DNA of 64,000 bases, taken from assembly GCA_036521995.1 (NCBI GenBank), contig DATDGR010000188.1, positions 1 through 64,000 of the forward strand. The letters run 5' to 3'. Below, piece after piece: positions 7,382-15,539 of the stretch (its first letter is position 1; each line of letters begins with the position of its first letter). A program made the position numbers and the translations under genes. Source of the stretch: Gp13-AA77 sp036521995. GTDB taxonomy: Bacteria; Acidobacteriota; Terriglobia; UBA7540. The notes beneath the pieces were generated by a model. That model ran no database searches, was not told the DNA's origin, and was given only the letters and a program-made list of their open reading frames with translations.

Positions 7382-8704
7382 CTAGCAGGCCAGGTCAGCC
7401 CGGGTGATGCGAGCGCCATTGAGCGGGCCCAGGACGGTGAGGGCGATGCGGCCCGGCTCGAGCAGATCGCGGGCGACGCCCAGCACGTCTTCGGCGGTGA
7501 CGGCCTCCACCTCGCGGGCGATCTCGTCCATCGAGATGTAACGGCCAAAATACATCTCCTGCCGGGCAAGGTTCGACATGCGGCTCATCGTCGACTCCAG
7601 ACCAAGCAAGGTGCTGCCCTTCAGGTAGTCCTTGATGCGGCGCAACTCTTCGGCCGTGAGCGGTTCAGATTTGATGCGCGCGAACTCTTCCACGATCAAC
7701 TGCACCACGGTGCGGGCATTGGCGGTGGAAGTTCCGGCATAGACGTTGAGGCAGCCGGCGTCCGTATAGGTATTGAGGCCTGAAAAAACGGCATAGGCCA
7801 AGCCGCGCTTCTCGCGGACGTTCTGGAAGAGCCTGGAGCTCATGCCGCCGCCCAGGATCGTATTCATCACGTAACAGGCAAACCGCTTGGGATGCGCCAG
7901 AGGGTAGGCCGGCGCGCCCATGCAAATGTGAACCTGTTCGAGGTTCTTCTTGCGGCGGAGACGAACGCCCGGCGAGGCCACAGGCGCCCGCGAGGCGACG
8001 GGTGGCGGACCCGCAGGTACGGCGCCCAGTTCCTCGCGCACCAAATCGAGTAAGCGCTCATGCTCGAGATGCCCGGCAGCAGTCACCAGCATATTGCGCG
8101 GCGTGTAATGCCGGCGGAAGTACCGGAACAGCCGTCGGCGATTGAAGCTGCGCACCGTGTGACGCGTGCCCAGAATCGGACGCCCGAGCGGATGATTCCG
8201 CCAGTAGCTCTGGGTAAAAATCTCATGGACGAGATCATCCGGCGTGTCTTCCACCATCTTGATCTCTTCCTGGATGACCTGAGACTCCTTGGCGACGTGC
8301 TCGTCGCGCAACAGCGGGTTCTTTACCAGATCCGCCAGCACCTCGAAGGCGCGGGGCAGGTGCTCGTCAAGCACCTTGATCGAAAAACTGGTGCACTCTT
8401 TCGCCGTAAAGGCGTCGAGGTGGCCGCCGATGGAGTCTGCCGAGCGCGCGATCTCCTCGGCCGTGCGCGTGCGGGTGCCTTTGAAAACCATGTGTTCAAG
8501 AAAGTGGGTGATGCCGTTGTCGGCCTCACTCTCCAGCCGGGAGCCCGTGCGCAGCCAGATGCCGACGGAGACTGATCGCACGGCTGGCATGGTTTCGGTA
8601 ATCACCGTGAGTCCGTTTTCGAGGACGGTCTTGTGGACCGCTTTGTCATTATTCCTAGCCTTCTTCAAATCCCCTCCCTTGCCAAATAAGCTCAGATAGC
8701 GCAT
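7382..8704 (-). CDS. M16 family zinc peptidase (processing-peptidase-like)
   Basis: A pitrilysin/MPP-type peptidase of about 440 residues. The inverted zinc motif HxxEH is clear in HFLEHMVFKG, and the distal zinc glutamate lies ~76 residues on in QVIQEEIKM. The second half (VHICMGAPAYPL ... GGGMSSRLFQNVREKRGLAY) is the M16 C-terminal lobe with its conserved REKRGLAY. Single-gene bacterial members of this length (YmxG/PqqL type) form homodimers. I chose the ATG at 8704; a GTG at 8734 would add ten residues. No signal peptide is evident, so it is probably cytosolic. Its substrate is unknown. Confidence 0.92.
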   Translation of the reverse strand: MRYLSLFGKGGDLKKARNNDKAVHKTVLENGLTVITETMPAVRSVSVGIWLRTGSRLESEADNGITHFLEHMVFKGTRTRTAEEIARSADSIGGHLDAFTAKECTSFSIKVLDEHLPRAFEVLADLVKNPLLRDEHVAKESQVIQEEIKMVEDTPDDLVHEIFTQSYWRNHPLGRPILGTRHTVRSFNRRRLFRYFRRHYTPRNMLVTAAGHLEHERLLDLVREELGAVPAGPPPVASRAPVASPGVRLRRKKNLEQVHICMGAPAYPLAHPKRFACYVMNTILGGGMSSRLFQNVREKRGLAYAVFSGLNTYTDAGCLNVYAGTSTANARTVVQLIVEEFARIKSEPLTAEELRRIKDYLKGSTLLGLESTMSRMSNLARQEMYFGRYISMDEIAREVEAVTAEDVLGVARDLLEPGRIALTVLGPLNGARITRADLAC

Positions 8705-8942
8705 CGCGCGCGATCCGGGTTCCGAGCGAGACACGGGTCCTAATCAGTTTCTTCAGGGCTCGGCTTGTACGAGCTTGAGTCGTCCGGCTGCCTTCAATAC
8801 TACCCCAGCCTCGACCCCGACGCCAGATTCCCTGTGGCGCTCCTGACCCTGAAGGAGTTACCTAATCGGCATTCAAGGTTCGCGCCCGGCACCGCCTCAG
8901 CCGGCAGCTTCCCTGGCTCACTGACCGGAGATCAGCAGAAGA

Positions 8943-9000
8943 CCTGTTGATTCTAAAGGACATTCCGGCTTCGTTCCGGGGCATGGTCTGCCCATCGGTC
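8943..9000. repeat. 58-bp direct repeat, copy A
   Basis: Matches copy B (9133-9190) at 52 of 58 positions without gaps. It starts CCTGTTGATTCTAAAGGACA and ends CCCATCGGTC. The two copies are 190 bases apart. The TTGATTCTAA core also occurs in the 72-bp repeat near 28.1 kb. Confidence 0.8.
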
Positions 9001-9132
9001 TCCGGCCGCCCTTTCTGGGAGTCAGTTCGATGCATCAAGGCCCTGAGACTTTGCCCATTTCCGTCTCCCGGTGCCCGGTCCAGGCACTCGCGAAGCCTCC
9101 CGACTTCATTGACCCAACGGATCAATATGGCT

Positions 9133-9190
9133 CCTGTTGATTCTAAAGGACATTCCGGCTTCGTTCGGGGGTATGCTGGCCCCATCGGTC
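9133..9190. repeat. 58-bp direct repeat, copy B
   Basis: Second copy of the 58-bp intergenic repeat, 90 percent identical to copy A. An upstream flank of the form CATTGACC...GATCAA also resembles the flank of copy A, so the duplicated unit may be the full ~190 bases. Confidence 0.8.
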
Positions 9191-9298
9191 TTCATCTGGG
9201 CTTAGACGCCTTACCCCAGTTTCAAGTCCGGACAAGCTACCTCCCGCCAATTTACGAAGCCGCCAAGTTCATTGAGCCATGGCCTGTAGCTGACACGG

Positions 9299-10144
9299 TC
9301 AGGACGATCCCTGACCTAGACGCTCCTCCCCGGCGGCAGCTCGGCGCGCCCGCTGAGAGGGAGGATACTGGCGCGCCAAGACCCTCCAGCGGACGGCCAC
9401 GACCTCCCGCAGACTTTGGACGGCATCGCGGACAATACTGAACCGCGTCGCAGGGTCGTTATCCCAGCGGACAGGGATCTCGAGCACCCGCCCCCCGAAG
9501 CGTTGAATCAGAAAAAGCAACTCCGGATCGAAGCCGAAGCGATCGGCCTTGAGGTGCTCGAAGGCGCGGCGCGTGGTCTCACGCCGGAAGAGCTTGAAAC
9601 CGCACTGCGTATCGCGCAGCTTGAGTCCGGTGAAGAGGCGGACGGCAAGGTTGAAACAGATTCCGGCCCACTCGCGCGTCCAGGGTTGGTGAACGCCGAT
9701 CAGTTCGCGCTGTAAGGCGCGCGATCCGACGGCCGCGTCCGCGCCCGTGGATTCCAGGCCAGCGATCAGCATACCGGCCTGGTCGATGGCGGCCGAGAGG
9801 TCAGCGTCGGTGAGAAGTACGTATTGGCCGCGCGCCCCGAGCGCCCCGCGGCGCACACTGAAGCCCTTCCCGCGGTTGCGCTCATTCACCATCAGCCGCA
9901 AAGCGGGCCAATGTTCCGCGGCGCGAGCCACGACCTCCGCGGTTCGGTCGCTGGAGCCGTCATCCACCACAATCACGTCGGCACTGAACGTCTTGGCCCC
10001 TAGGTAGAGCCAGATGCGCTCGAGCGACTTGCCGATTCTCAACTCCTCGTTATAGGCGGGAATCACGATGGTGAGTAAGGGCGCTGCGCCGCTGGAGCCC
10101 GCATTCGGGCCGGCAGACGCCTGGGCCTTGCTATCGTTCAGCAT
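9299..10144 (-). CDS. Family 2 glycosyltransferase (dolichyl-phosphate glucosyltransferase-like)
   Basis: A 281-residue GT-A glycosyltransferase. LLTIVIPAYNEELRIG opens the nucleotide-binding fold, VVDDGSSDRT is the first aspartate motif, and LLTDADLS is the DxD-like metal motif. GSRAL and DTQCGFKLFR match the dolichyl-phosphate beta-glucosyltransferase/polyprenyl-phosphate sugar transferase branch. It lacks C-terminal transmembrane helices, so it would act at the cytoplasmic face, probably moving hexose from a nucleotide sugar to polyprenyl phosphate. The donor sugar cannot be read from sequence. It begins 12 bases after the pcm stop codon, so the two are co-transcribed. Confidence 0.88.
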   Translation of the reverse strand: MLNDSKAQASAGPNAGSSGAAPLLTIVIPAYNEELRIGKSLERIWLYLGAKTFSADVIVVDDGSSDRTAEVVARAAEHWPALRLMVNERNRGKGFSVRRGALGARGQYVLLTDADLSAAIDQAGMLIAGLESTGADAAVGSRALQRELIGVHQPWTREWAGICFNLAVRLFTGLKLRDTQCGFKLFRRETTRRAFEHLKADRFGFDPELLFLIQRFGGRVLEIPVRWDNDPATRFSIVRDAVQSLREVVAVRWRVLARQYPPSQRARRAAAGEERLGQGSS

Positions 10145-10156
10145 GAGGACTTCTGT

Positions 10157-10834
10157 TTAGAAGAGCGAGCCTCGGCTGCGATTCGGCCAAGCTTGCTCGC
10201 CAATCAAAGGTACAAATTGACAAGCGGTCAGTGCGTGGGTGCGGAACTTGTCCCCGGCTTTGATGATTAACTGGAGTTGCTGCTCGCGACGGCCGCCGAT
10301 GGGAACCACCAGACGTCCGCCATCCGCAAGCTGGTCCACCAGAGTTTGAGGAACCTCGGGTGCCGCCGCCGTCACCAGAATAGCTTCATACGGAGCTGCG
10401 GCCGGGTAGCCGTGGCTCCCATCGCCGGTCACCACTTCGACCGCGTCGCCATAGCCGAGCCGCCTGAGCCTAGAGCGCGCTGCCTCGGCAAGTGCCGGAT
10501 TCCTCTCGATGGTGTACACTTGGGCGCCCAGATGTGAAAGGAGCGCAGCCTGATAGCCGGTACCGGTGCCGACCTCGAGAATACGATCGCCTGGGTGCAC
10601 GGCGGCGGCTTCCGTCATCAGGGCCACGATGTAAGGTTGCGAGATCGTCTCCCATTCGCCGATGGGAAGAGCCCGGTCCTCATAGGCAGCGAAAGCATTT
10701 TCCGGTGGAACAAATTCATGGCGAGGAAGGGTGCACATCGCTTCGAGCACGCGAGAGTTTCGAATACCTCGCGCCCTCAGCTGCTGCTCGACCATCGCTT
10801 GTCGCCCGGCTTCGAAAGTCGCTGTGGCATTCAC
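10157..10834 (-). CDS. pcm: Protein-L-isoaspartate O-methyltransferase
   Basis: A 225-residue SAM-dependent methyltransferase that starts repair of isoaspartyl residues in aged proteins. Seen: the N-terminal helix VEQQLRARGI, the substrate-site stretch ALPIGEWETISQPYIVALM (about 55-73) and the SAM loop ILEVGTGTGYQAALL (85-99). The LVVPIGG strand near the C-terminus is also typical. The length matches the bacterial family. It is the first gene of a two-gene minus-strand unit with the glycosyltransferase. It is probably cytosolic. Confidence 0.95.
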   Translation of the reverse strand: MNATATFEAGRQAMVEQQLRARGIRNSRVLEAMCTLPRHEFVPPENAFAAYEDRALPIGEWETISQPYIVALMTEAAAVHPGDRILEVGTGTGYQAALLSHLGAQVYTIERNPALAEAARSRLRRLGYGDAVEVVTGDGSHGYPAAAPYEAILVTAAAPEVPQTLVDQLADGGRLVVPIGGRREQQLQLIIKAGDKFRTHALTACQFVPLIGEQAWPNRSRGSLF

Positions 10835-11205
10835 ATGGTTAACCCTGTGGTTAGCATACCACGTGACGCGAGAAGGGACACATCAGTAGGATGGCCCGGC
10901 CTAGGGGTAAGTCTTCGAGGGCCGCTCCGTAGAGTGCTGTTGGTGAAGCGCGCCGCTTGGGCCGCGGGCGAACCGGCTGGCGCCTGCGCGGATGGTCCCC
11001 TGGCGAGCCGGCACGAGTCGCAGGACAGCAAGCGCAGCAGTAACCAGAGCAGTGCGCCGCAGCATCTAAGAACAGGGGCCTTGCGAAAGGCACTGAAAAG
11101 GACCGTACCCTCGGAGCGCGGCGCGCGGGGTTGGCGATCGAGGACACCTAAGCCCCGCGCTCATTCCCAATCGGCAATCACCAATCGTCGATCTCGAAGG
11201 ATGGC
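10835..11205. other. 371-base divergent intergenic region
   Basis: Separates pcm (minus) from ccdA (plus) and should contain both promoters. No strong sigma70 pair is obvious. A 54-codon minus-strand frame beginning near 11064 (MLRRTALVTAALAVLRLVPA) has a signal-peptide-like start but no supporting ribosome site or homology I recognise, so it is not called. Confidence 0.5.
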
Positions 11206-11931
11206 ATGACGCATCAGCTTAGTATTCCCATCGCTTTCGTGGCCGGACTGGTATCGTTTCTGTCGCCCTGCGTCCTGCCGCTCGTACCCGGTTACATCTC
11301 GATGTTGTCCGGGGTCTCGATGGACGAGCTACGGGCCAGCGCTGACGCCGCGCTCGCCCGGCGCATCTTCGGCAACTCCATCGCGTTCGTGCTGGGCTTC
11401 ACGGTGGTGTTTGTCGCCCTGGGCGCCTCGGCCAGCGAGGTCGGGAGTTTTCTGCTGAGCCGGCGAACGATCTTTAACGTGGTGGCGGGGATCATTATTA
11501 TTGTCTTCGGGTTGCATCTAACCGGCCTGGTGCGGATTCCATTTCTGTATCGGGATGCTCACATCCAGGCGGGAGGCAAGCAGCGGGGTTCTAGCGGAGC
11601 CTTTCTACTCGGCTTCGCCTTCGCGTTTGGCTGGACGCCTTGCATCGGGCCCATCCTGGCCGGAATCCTGGCCTTGGCCGCCACCCGGGACACGCTTTTC
11701 CAGGGCATGTTCCTGCTGGCCGTCTACTCGGCCGGCCTGGCCGTCCCGTTCTTGCTCACGAGCCTGGGCCTGAGCCGGTTCCTGAGGTTTTACGGGCGTT
11801 TCCGCAAGCATTTGCAGGCGGTGGAAGTGGCTTCGGGCGTTCTGCTGATCGCGCTTGGCACCCTGATCGCGCTCAACAAGTTCACCATACTCTCCGGTTA
11901 CCTGTCGTTCCTGAATCGGTTTACACTGTAA
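11206..11931 (+). CDS. ccdA: Cytochrome c biogenesis / thiol-disulfide transporter CcdA
   Basis: A 241-residue, six-helix membrane protein of the DsbD/CcdA family that carries electrons from cytoplasmic thioredoxin to extracytoplasmic thiol proteins. The redox cysteines are visible in the two pseudo-repeats: FLSPCVLPLVPGY (C22) and FGWTPCIGPILAG (C146). It starts the plus-strand thiol cluster, followed by lgt, a TlpA-like thioredoxin, a DsbD-alpha-like protein and a PCxCGC protein. Together these could replace a single three-domain DsbD. Likely partners are the TlpA-like and DsbD-alpha-like proteins. Confidence 0.95.
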   Translation: MTHQLSIPIAFVAGLVSFLSPCVLPLVPGYISMLSGVSMDELRASADAALARRIFGNSIAFVLGFTVVFVALGASASEVGSFLLSRRTIFNVVAGIIIIVFGLHLTGLVRIPFLYRDAHIQAGGKQRGSSGAFLLGFAFAFGWTPCIGPILAGILALAATRDTLFQGMFLLAVYSAGLAVPFLLTSLGLSRFLRFYGRFRKHLQAVEVASGVLLIALGTLIALNKFTILSGYLSFLNRFTL

Positions 11932-11981
11932 ATGTGGTGCAGTTTGAGCCTGGGCGATGACGCGGCGATGAGATGAGAGTC

Positions 11982-12030
11982 GCAGTTTTTGACGAAACGA
12001 ACCCGTCATGTTGTTGAGTAGAAAGGAATC
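11982..12030 (+). repeat. Dispersed GAACCCGTCATGTTGTTGA repeat, copy 1
   Basis: Core GAAACGAACCCGTCATGTTG at 11994-12013 followed by TTGA and AAAGGAATCGG. It lies 70 bases before the lgt start, in the same orientation as the copies before gyrB and the thiolase gene. This copy differs from the others at the flanks. Confidence 0.75.
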
Positions 12031-12085
12031 GGGCTTCCGAAGGAGCGCAGGCTGACTTCTGCTTCTCGGCCGCCCGAGGGACAAC

Positions 12086-12955
12086 TTGCATCCCATTCTT
12101 TTAAAGATCGGCTCTTTCCAGCTTCCCACTTACGGTTTGTTGCTGGCCCTTGCCTTACTAACAGCCATCATCACTGCGGACCGCCTCGGTCGGCGCGAGG
12201 GGTTTGACGGCGGTCGCATGCTCGATTTCAGCACCTGGATCATCGTGGTGGGCCTGCTCGGAGCCAAGGTCTTGATGATCATCAGTGACTGGTCCTTCTA
12301 CCGCCAGAACCCTGGAGAGATTTTCAGTTGGGCCACGCTGCAGTCCGGCGGGGTGTTTTACGGCGGGTTCATCGCCTCTGCGTTCTTTGCCGTGTGGTAT
12401 GTACGCACCTACCATCTGCCGTTACTCAAGATGTTTGACATCTACGCTCCGGCCGTGGCGCTGGCCCAAAGCGTGGGGCGCCTCGGATGCTTTTCCGCCG
12501 GTTGCGATTACGGGACGCGCACCAGTTCGTTCCTGGGTGTGGTGTTCACCAACCCTTACAGCCACGAAGTGACGGGAGTACCATTGAACACGAGGATTCA
12601 CCCCACGCAGCTCTACGAGTCGCTGGCCACCCTCGTGATCGGCGGCCTGGTACTTTGGCGCTATCGCCACAAAAAGCGCGATGGGGAGATTTTTCTGCTC
12701 TATTTGACGCTCTACGCGGTGGCCCGGTTCTCCCTCGAATTTCTGCGAGGCGACGAAGATCGCGGATTCGTATTTCATCACCTGCTCTCCACCTCGCAGT
12801 TCATCGCTATTCTCGCCCTTGTCGTAGCAGGCTGGCTCTGGAGTTATCTGCGGCGCCAGCCTGCGGCTGCGCCTGTCCCCGCTATGGCGGGTCGTGACGA
12901 ACCAAGGCGGCGGCCCCTCGGTGGCGTTCCGGCGACCAGGCCGGGCCGGAGTTGA
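12086..12955 (+). CDS. lgt: Prolipoprotein diacylglyceryl transferase (Lgt family)
   Basis: A 289-residue multi-helix membrane enzyme of the Lgt family, which attaches diacylglycerol from phosphatidylglycerol to the lipobox cysteine of prolipoproteins. It starts at a TTG with GAGGGA 4-9 bases upstream. Seen: N-terminal PILLKIGSFQLPTYGLLLAL, GGVFYGGF (88-95) and the arginine of GRLGCF (131-136), then HPTQLYE and RFSLEFLRGDEDRG. The usual GRIGNFxNxE segment reads GRLGCFSAGCDYG here, so the expected Asn and Glu positions are cysteines. This variant is notable inside a thiol-redox cluster, although other bacteria carry similar Cys-rich versions. It should still be the housekeeping Lgt unless another copy exists outside the window. 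Confidence 0.9.
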   Translation: MHPILLKIGSFQLPTYGLLLALALLTAIITADRLGRREGFDGGRMLDFSTWIIVVGLLGAKVLMIISDWSFYRQNPGEIFSWATLQSGGVFYGGFIASAFFAVWYVRTYHLPLLKMFDIYAPAVALAQSVGRLGCFSAGCDYGTRTSSFLGVVFTNPYSHEVTGVPLNTRIHPTQLYESLATLVIGGLVLWRYRHKKRDGEIFLLYLTLYAVARFSLEFLRGDEDRGFVFHHLLSTSQFIAILALVVAGWLWSYLRRQPAAAPVPAMAGRDEPRRRPLGGVPATRPGRS

Positions 12956-13014
12956 GCGGAGTTGAGGAGGCGGAGCCAGGTGCGGGCTGCGGAAGGGCCT
13001 AACGGGAGTTCGGT

Positions 13015-13866
13015 ATGACAAAAAGAATACAGATTGTGTCGGGCGCCTTGCTGGCGGTAGTGCTCTCGGTGGGTCTCTACTTCCTCAACGCTCGCTGGAT
13101 TGCCCCGGCGACGGTCCGTAACGTGAAAGCTGCCGGCAACCACCCGTTGGCCCCCGATTTCACGCTGACCGACATCAACGGCGCCAAGCTGGCCTTGTCG
13201 GATTACAAAGGTAAGGTGGTGCTGCTCGATTTCTGGGCGACGTGGTGCGGACCGTGCCGCATCGAGATTCCTTGGTTCGTACAGATGCAACAGAAATACC
13301 GCGACCAGGGTTTCGCGGTGATCGGCGTGGCCATGCAAGATACAGCTAACTCCGTGAACCAGTTCTACCAGCAGTTTCGACTGAACTACCCGGTCGCCAT
13401 GGGTGATGACAAGCTCGCGGCCACCTACGGTGGAATCTTCGGCCTTCCCACCTCATTCGTGATCGGGCGCGACGGCCGCATCTACGCCCAGCACAGTGGG
13501 ACTACCAGCGCCGACGTGTTTCGAGCCGAGATTGAGCAGCTCCTGGCTGAAAAACCGGGGGCTGAAGACTCGGGCTTCACGCCCGCCGGCCAGACCGAGG
13601 AGATCGACGTCGGAACACCGGGAGAGGCCAACTCTGAAGTGCCCGGCATCGACATCACCAAGCTGAGCGCGGCGGAGCTCACGACGTTCGAGAAGCAACT
13701 TGCTGACACTCCTTGCACCTGTGGCTGCAAGCTCACGCTCCTGAGGTGCCGCCGTGAGGACTCGGCCTGCGGTGTGAGTCGCAAGCTGGCTCGCGAGGCG
13801 CTCAAGCAGTTTGAGGATGCGAAAGCCAAGGGAACCCCAAGCGCGAGCTCCAGCGCGAAGACCTAA
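13015..13866 (+). CDS. TlpA-like membrane-anchored thioredoxin with PCxCGC tail
   Basis: A 283-residue extracytoplasmic thioredoxin. An N-terminal anchor (about residues 6-24) is followed by an AhpC/TSA-Redoxin fold: APDFTLTDINGAKLALSDYK, the active site WATWCGPC (C78, C81) and the cis-proline in FGLPTSF (142-148). It is predicted to reduce periplasmic disulfides with electrons from CcdA. Unusual is the ~100-residue C-terminal extension carrying C234, C236, C238, C245 and C252 in the pattern PCxCGC-x6-C-x6-C-x-VS. The membrane protein two genes downstream has the same pattern with identical spacing. That tail could be a metal site or a redox relay. Confidence 0.9.
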   Translation: MTKRIQIVSGALLAVVLSVGLYFLNARWIAPATVRNVKAAGNHPLAPDFTLTDINGAKLALSDYKGKVVLLDFWATWCGPCRIEIPWFVQMQQKYRDQGFAVIGVAMQDTANSVNQFYQQFRLNYPVAMGDDKLAATYGGIFGLPTSFVIGRDGRIYAQHSGTTSADVFRAEIEQLLAEKPGAEDSGFTPAGQTEEIDVGTPGEANSEVPGIDITKLSAAELTTFEKQLADTPCTCGCKLTLLRCRREDSACGVSRKLAREALKQFEDAKAKGTPSASSSAKT

Positions 13867-13925
13867 GGAAAGAAGTTGAGAGGGGCGTTCGCAGGTGTCG
13901 GTGCGGACAGCCCGTGGGTTGTCAG

Positions 13926-14471
13926 ATGACCGTTGCCTTGCGCGGCTTTCTTGTCGTCCAGGCCTTACTGACTGCAACTGTGGTGCTTGCGGCGCCACAG
14001 TCTCCGACCGTAGTGAGCGGACACCTGGTGCTGGAGATGGACGGCGCCCATGCCGGTTCGACCGTCAAGGCCGCGGTGGTGGCCCAGGTCGCTCCGGGAT
14101 ATCACATCAATGCTCACGTCCCATCACTCGACTATCTGATCCCCACCGAACTGAAGCTCGAGCCGGTACCGCCCCTTGCTCTCGGGCCAGTGGTGTATCC
14201 CAAAGGCAAGCCGGAGAAGTTTGCGTTCCTCGATCAGCCGATCTCGGTTTACGAAGGCCGGCTGCTTGTGATCGCTCCCCTAAAAGTGGCGGCCAGCGCG
14301 GAGGCCGGTGTCTATACGCTGAAGGGCGTGCTGAACTACCAAGCGTGCAACGATCATGCCTGCCTGCCGCCGGCAAGCTTGCCCCTGTCGCTGGCCGTAA
14401 AGGTCGTTCCGAACAGTGAGAGCCTCAAGCGCGTGAACTCGGATGTCTTCACCGGAATCAAGCCCAACTGA
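13926..14471 (+). CDS. DsbD alpha-domain-like periplasmic protein
   Basis: A 181-residue exported protein with an N-terminal signal peptide (hydrophobic core about residues 8-22, cleavage near VLA/AP). The body matches the N-terminal domain of DsbD: GYHINAHVPSLDYLIPTELK early on, and GVLNYQACNDHACLPPASL near the end, where the two cysteines (CNDHAC) correspond to the DsbD-alpha redox pair. It should accept electrons from a thioredoxin-like partner and pass them to client proteins. I use the ATG at 13926; a GTG four codons upstream is possible. Its last 29 bases overlap the next gene. With ccdA and the TlpA-like gene it completes a split DsbD. Confidence 0.85.
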   Translation: MTVALRGFLVVQALLTATVVLAAPQSPTVVSGHLVLEMDGAHAGSTVKAAVVAQVAPGYHINAHVPSLDYLIPTELKLEPVPPLALGPVVYPKGKPEKFAFLDQPISVYEGRLLVIAPLKVAASAEAGVYTLKGVLNYQACNDHACLPPASLPLSLAVKVVPNSESLKRVNSDVFTGIKPN

Positions 14472-14940
14472 TCGGGGCGTGGTTTCGCCTACGCCGCCTG
14501 AATCTCAGGCGGGCAGGGGTGCCTTGCCTGGCGCGCCGACGGCGACTACGACCAGGAAAGGCTCCGCCTTGACCGCGCTGATAACCTTGGCGCTTCTGGT
14601 CCTGCTGGTCTGGGCGCTGAACCCCCGTCAACCGAAATTCAAGCCGGCGCCGCTCGATCCCCCCTCGAGCGCTTGCGCGCCCTCCCAGACCGACTTTGTC
14701 CCAACCCATCTCACCGAAGTTCCCGGTCTCGCGCTAGCCGGGCTTCCCGCCCGCGTCAGGAACCACATCCTGCTCCGCCTGAATATGGAGCCTTGCTCCT
14801 GTGGTTGTGCCCAAAGCCTAGCCGCCTGCCGCGCGCAAAACCCGTCGTGTCCCGTATCCCCACAGGCTTGCGATGCCGTGGTGAAGGACGAACAGACGCC
14901 GACAGGATCGGGGAAGGCTAGGTCGGTCGCTGGCCCATAG
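14443..14940 (+). CDS. Membrane-anchored PCxCGC cysteine-motif protein
   Basis: A 165-residue protein with a disordered Pro/Ser/Thr N-terminus, one transmembrane segment (about residues 42-58) and a soluble C-terminal domain. The domain holds C118, C120, C122, C129 and C136 spaced exactly as in the tail of the TlpA-like protein (PCxCGC-x6-C-x6-C-x-VS), plus C143; another cysteine (C78) lies nearer the membrane. The motif recalls PCYCGC-type small lipoproteins but is not the same. The start overlaps the DsbD-alpha-like gene, implying coupled translation. Role unknown; a client or partner of the adjacent thiol-redox proteins is the simplest reading. Confidence 0.75.
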   Translation: MSSPESSPTDRGVVSPTPPESQAGRGALPGAPTATTTRKGSALTALITLALLVLLVWALNPRQPKFKPAPLDPPSSACAPSQTDFVPTHLTEVPGLALAGLPARVRNHILLRLNMEPCSCGCAQSLAACRAQNPSCPVSPQACDAVVKDEQTPTGSGKARSVAGP

Positions 14941-14960
14941 GAAGACCGTAGCAGCAGCCC

Positions 14961-15539
14961 ATGATCATCGGCCTGGTCTCGGACACGCACGGCTTCTTCG
15001 ATCCTCGGCTCCCCCAAATTCTCGCCGGTTCCGAGCTGATCCTGCACGCCGGCGATGTGGGGCCTGAGGAGATCCTGGACCAGCTTCGGCGTATCGCGCC
15101 GGTTCACGCGGTTCGCGGCAATGTGGATTCGCCCGATGCGGGCTGGCCGTTATCTTTGACCCTTTCGCCCGGCGGTCTCGTGACCCAAGTGCTGCATATC
15201 CTGCCCGCGCCGCAATCTGATCTCGAGACCTGGGCAGAGTCGGCGCGGATCTCACGGCATTTGCCGAAAGGGGCCGGTCGGCTGCTCGGCAGCTTCGACT
15301 CCTCGGTGGAAATGGTGGTTTTCGGCCATAGCCACCAGCCGTGCCTCGTTTCGATGGGAGACGTCCTATGGGTGAACCCGGGCAGCGCCGGGCGCAAGCG
15401 TTTTAGGCTGCCGCGCACCTGCGCGCTGATCGAGCTTTCCAATGAAGAGATGAAGGCGCGGATCGTGCCGCTCGAGCCCGACGATGGGAGTCTGCCGCGA
15501 AGGGTTCAGGTCAAACTTCATGCACGTCTACAGGCATAG
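14961..15539 (+). CDS. YfcE/MJ0936-type metallophosphoesterase
   Basis: A 192-residue calcineurin-fold phosphoesterase. All metal motifs are present: SDTHG (7-11), HAGDVG (30-35), RGNVDSP, GHSHQP and the terminal strand VNPGSAGRKR. This group hydrolyses phosphodiesters in vitro; the cellular substrate is usually unknown. It is cytosolic. The last 29 bases overlap the 3' end of gltX on the opposite strand, so the two convergent genes share coding DNA at their ends. Confidence 0.92.
   Translation: MIIGLVSDTHGFFDPRLPQILAGSELILHAGDVGPEEILDQLRRIAPVHAVRGNVDSPDAGWPLSLTLSPGGLVTQVLHILPAPQSDLETWAESARISRHLPKGAGRLLGSFDSSVEMVVFGHSHQPCLVSMGDVLWVNPGSAGRKRFRLPRTCALIELSNEEMKARIVPLEPDDGSLPRRVQVKLHARLQA

Larger units (their letters stand above)
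8705..9298. other. 594-base intergenic region with degenerate ~190-bp tandem repeat
   Basis: No gene is supported. The stretch is built largely from two copies of a repeat (8943-9000 and 9133-9190, listed separately). The related context CATTGACC/CACTGACC recurs upstream of both, and a weaker third echo (CGAAGCCGCCAAGTTCATTG) occurs at about 9257-9276. It separates the M16 gene from the convergent end of the glycosyltransferase gene. Confidence 0.55.
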
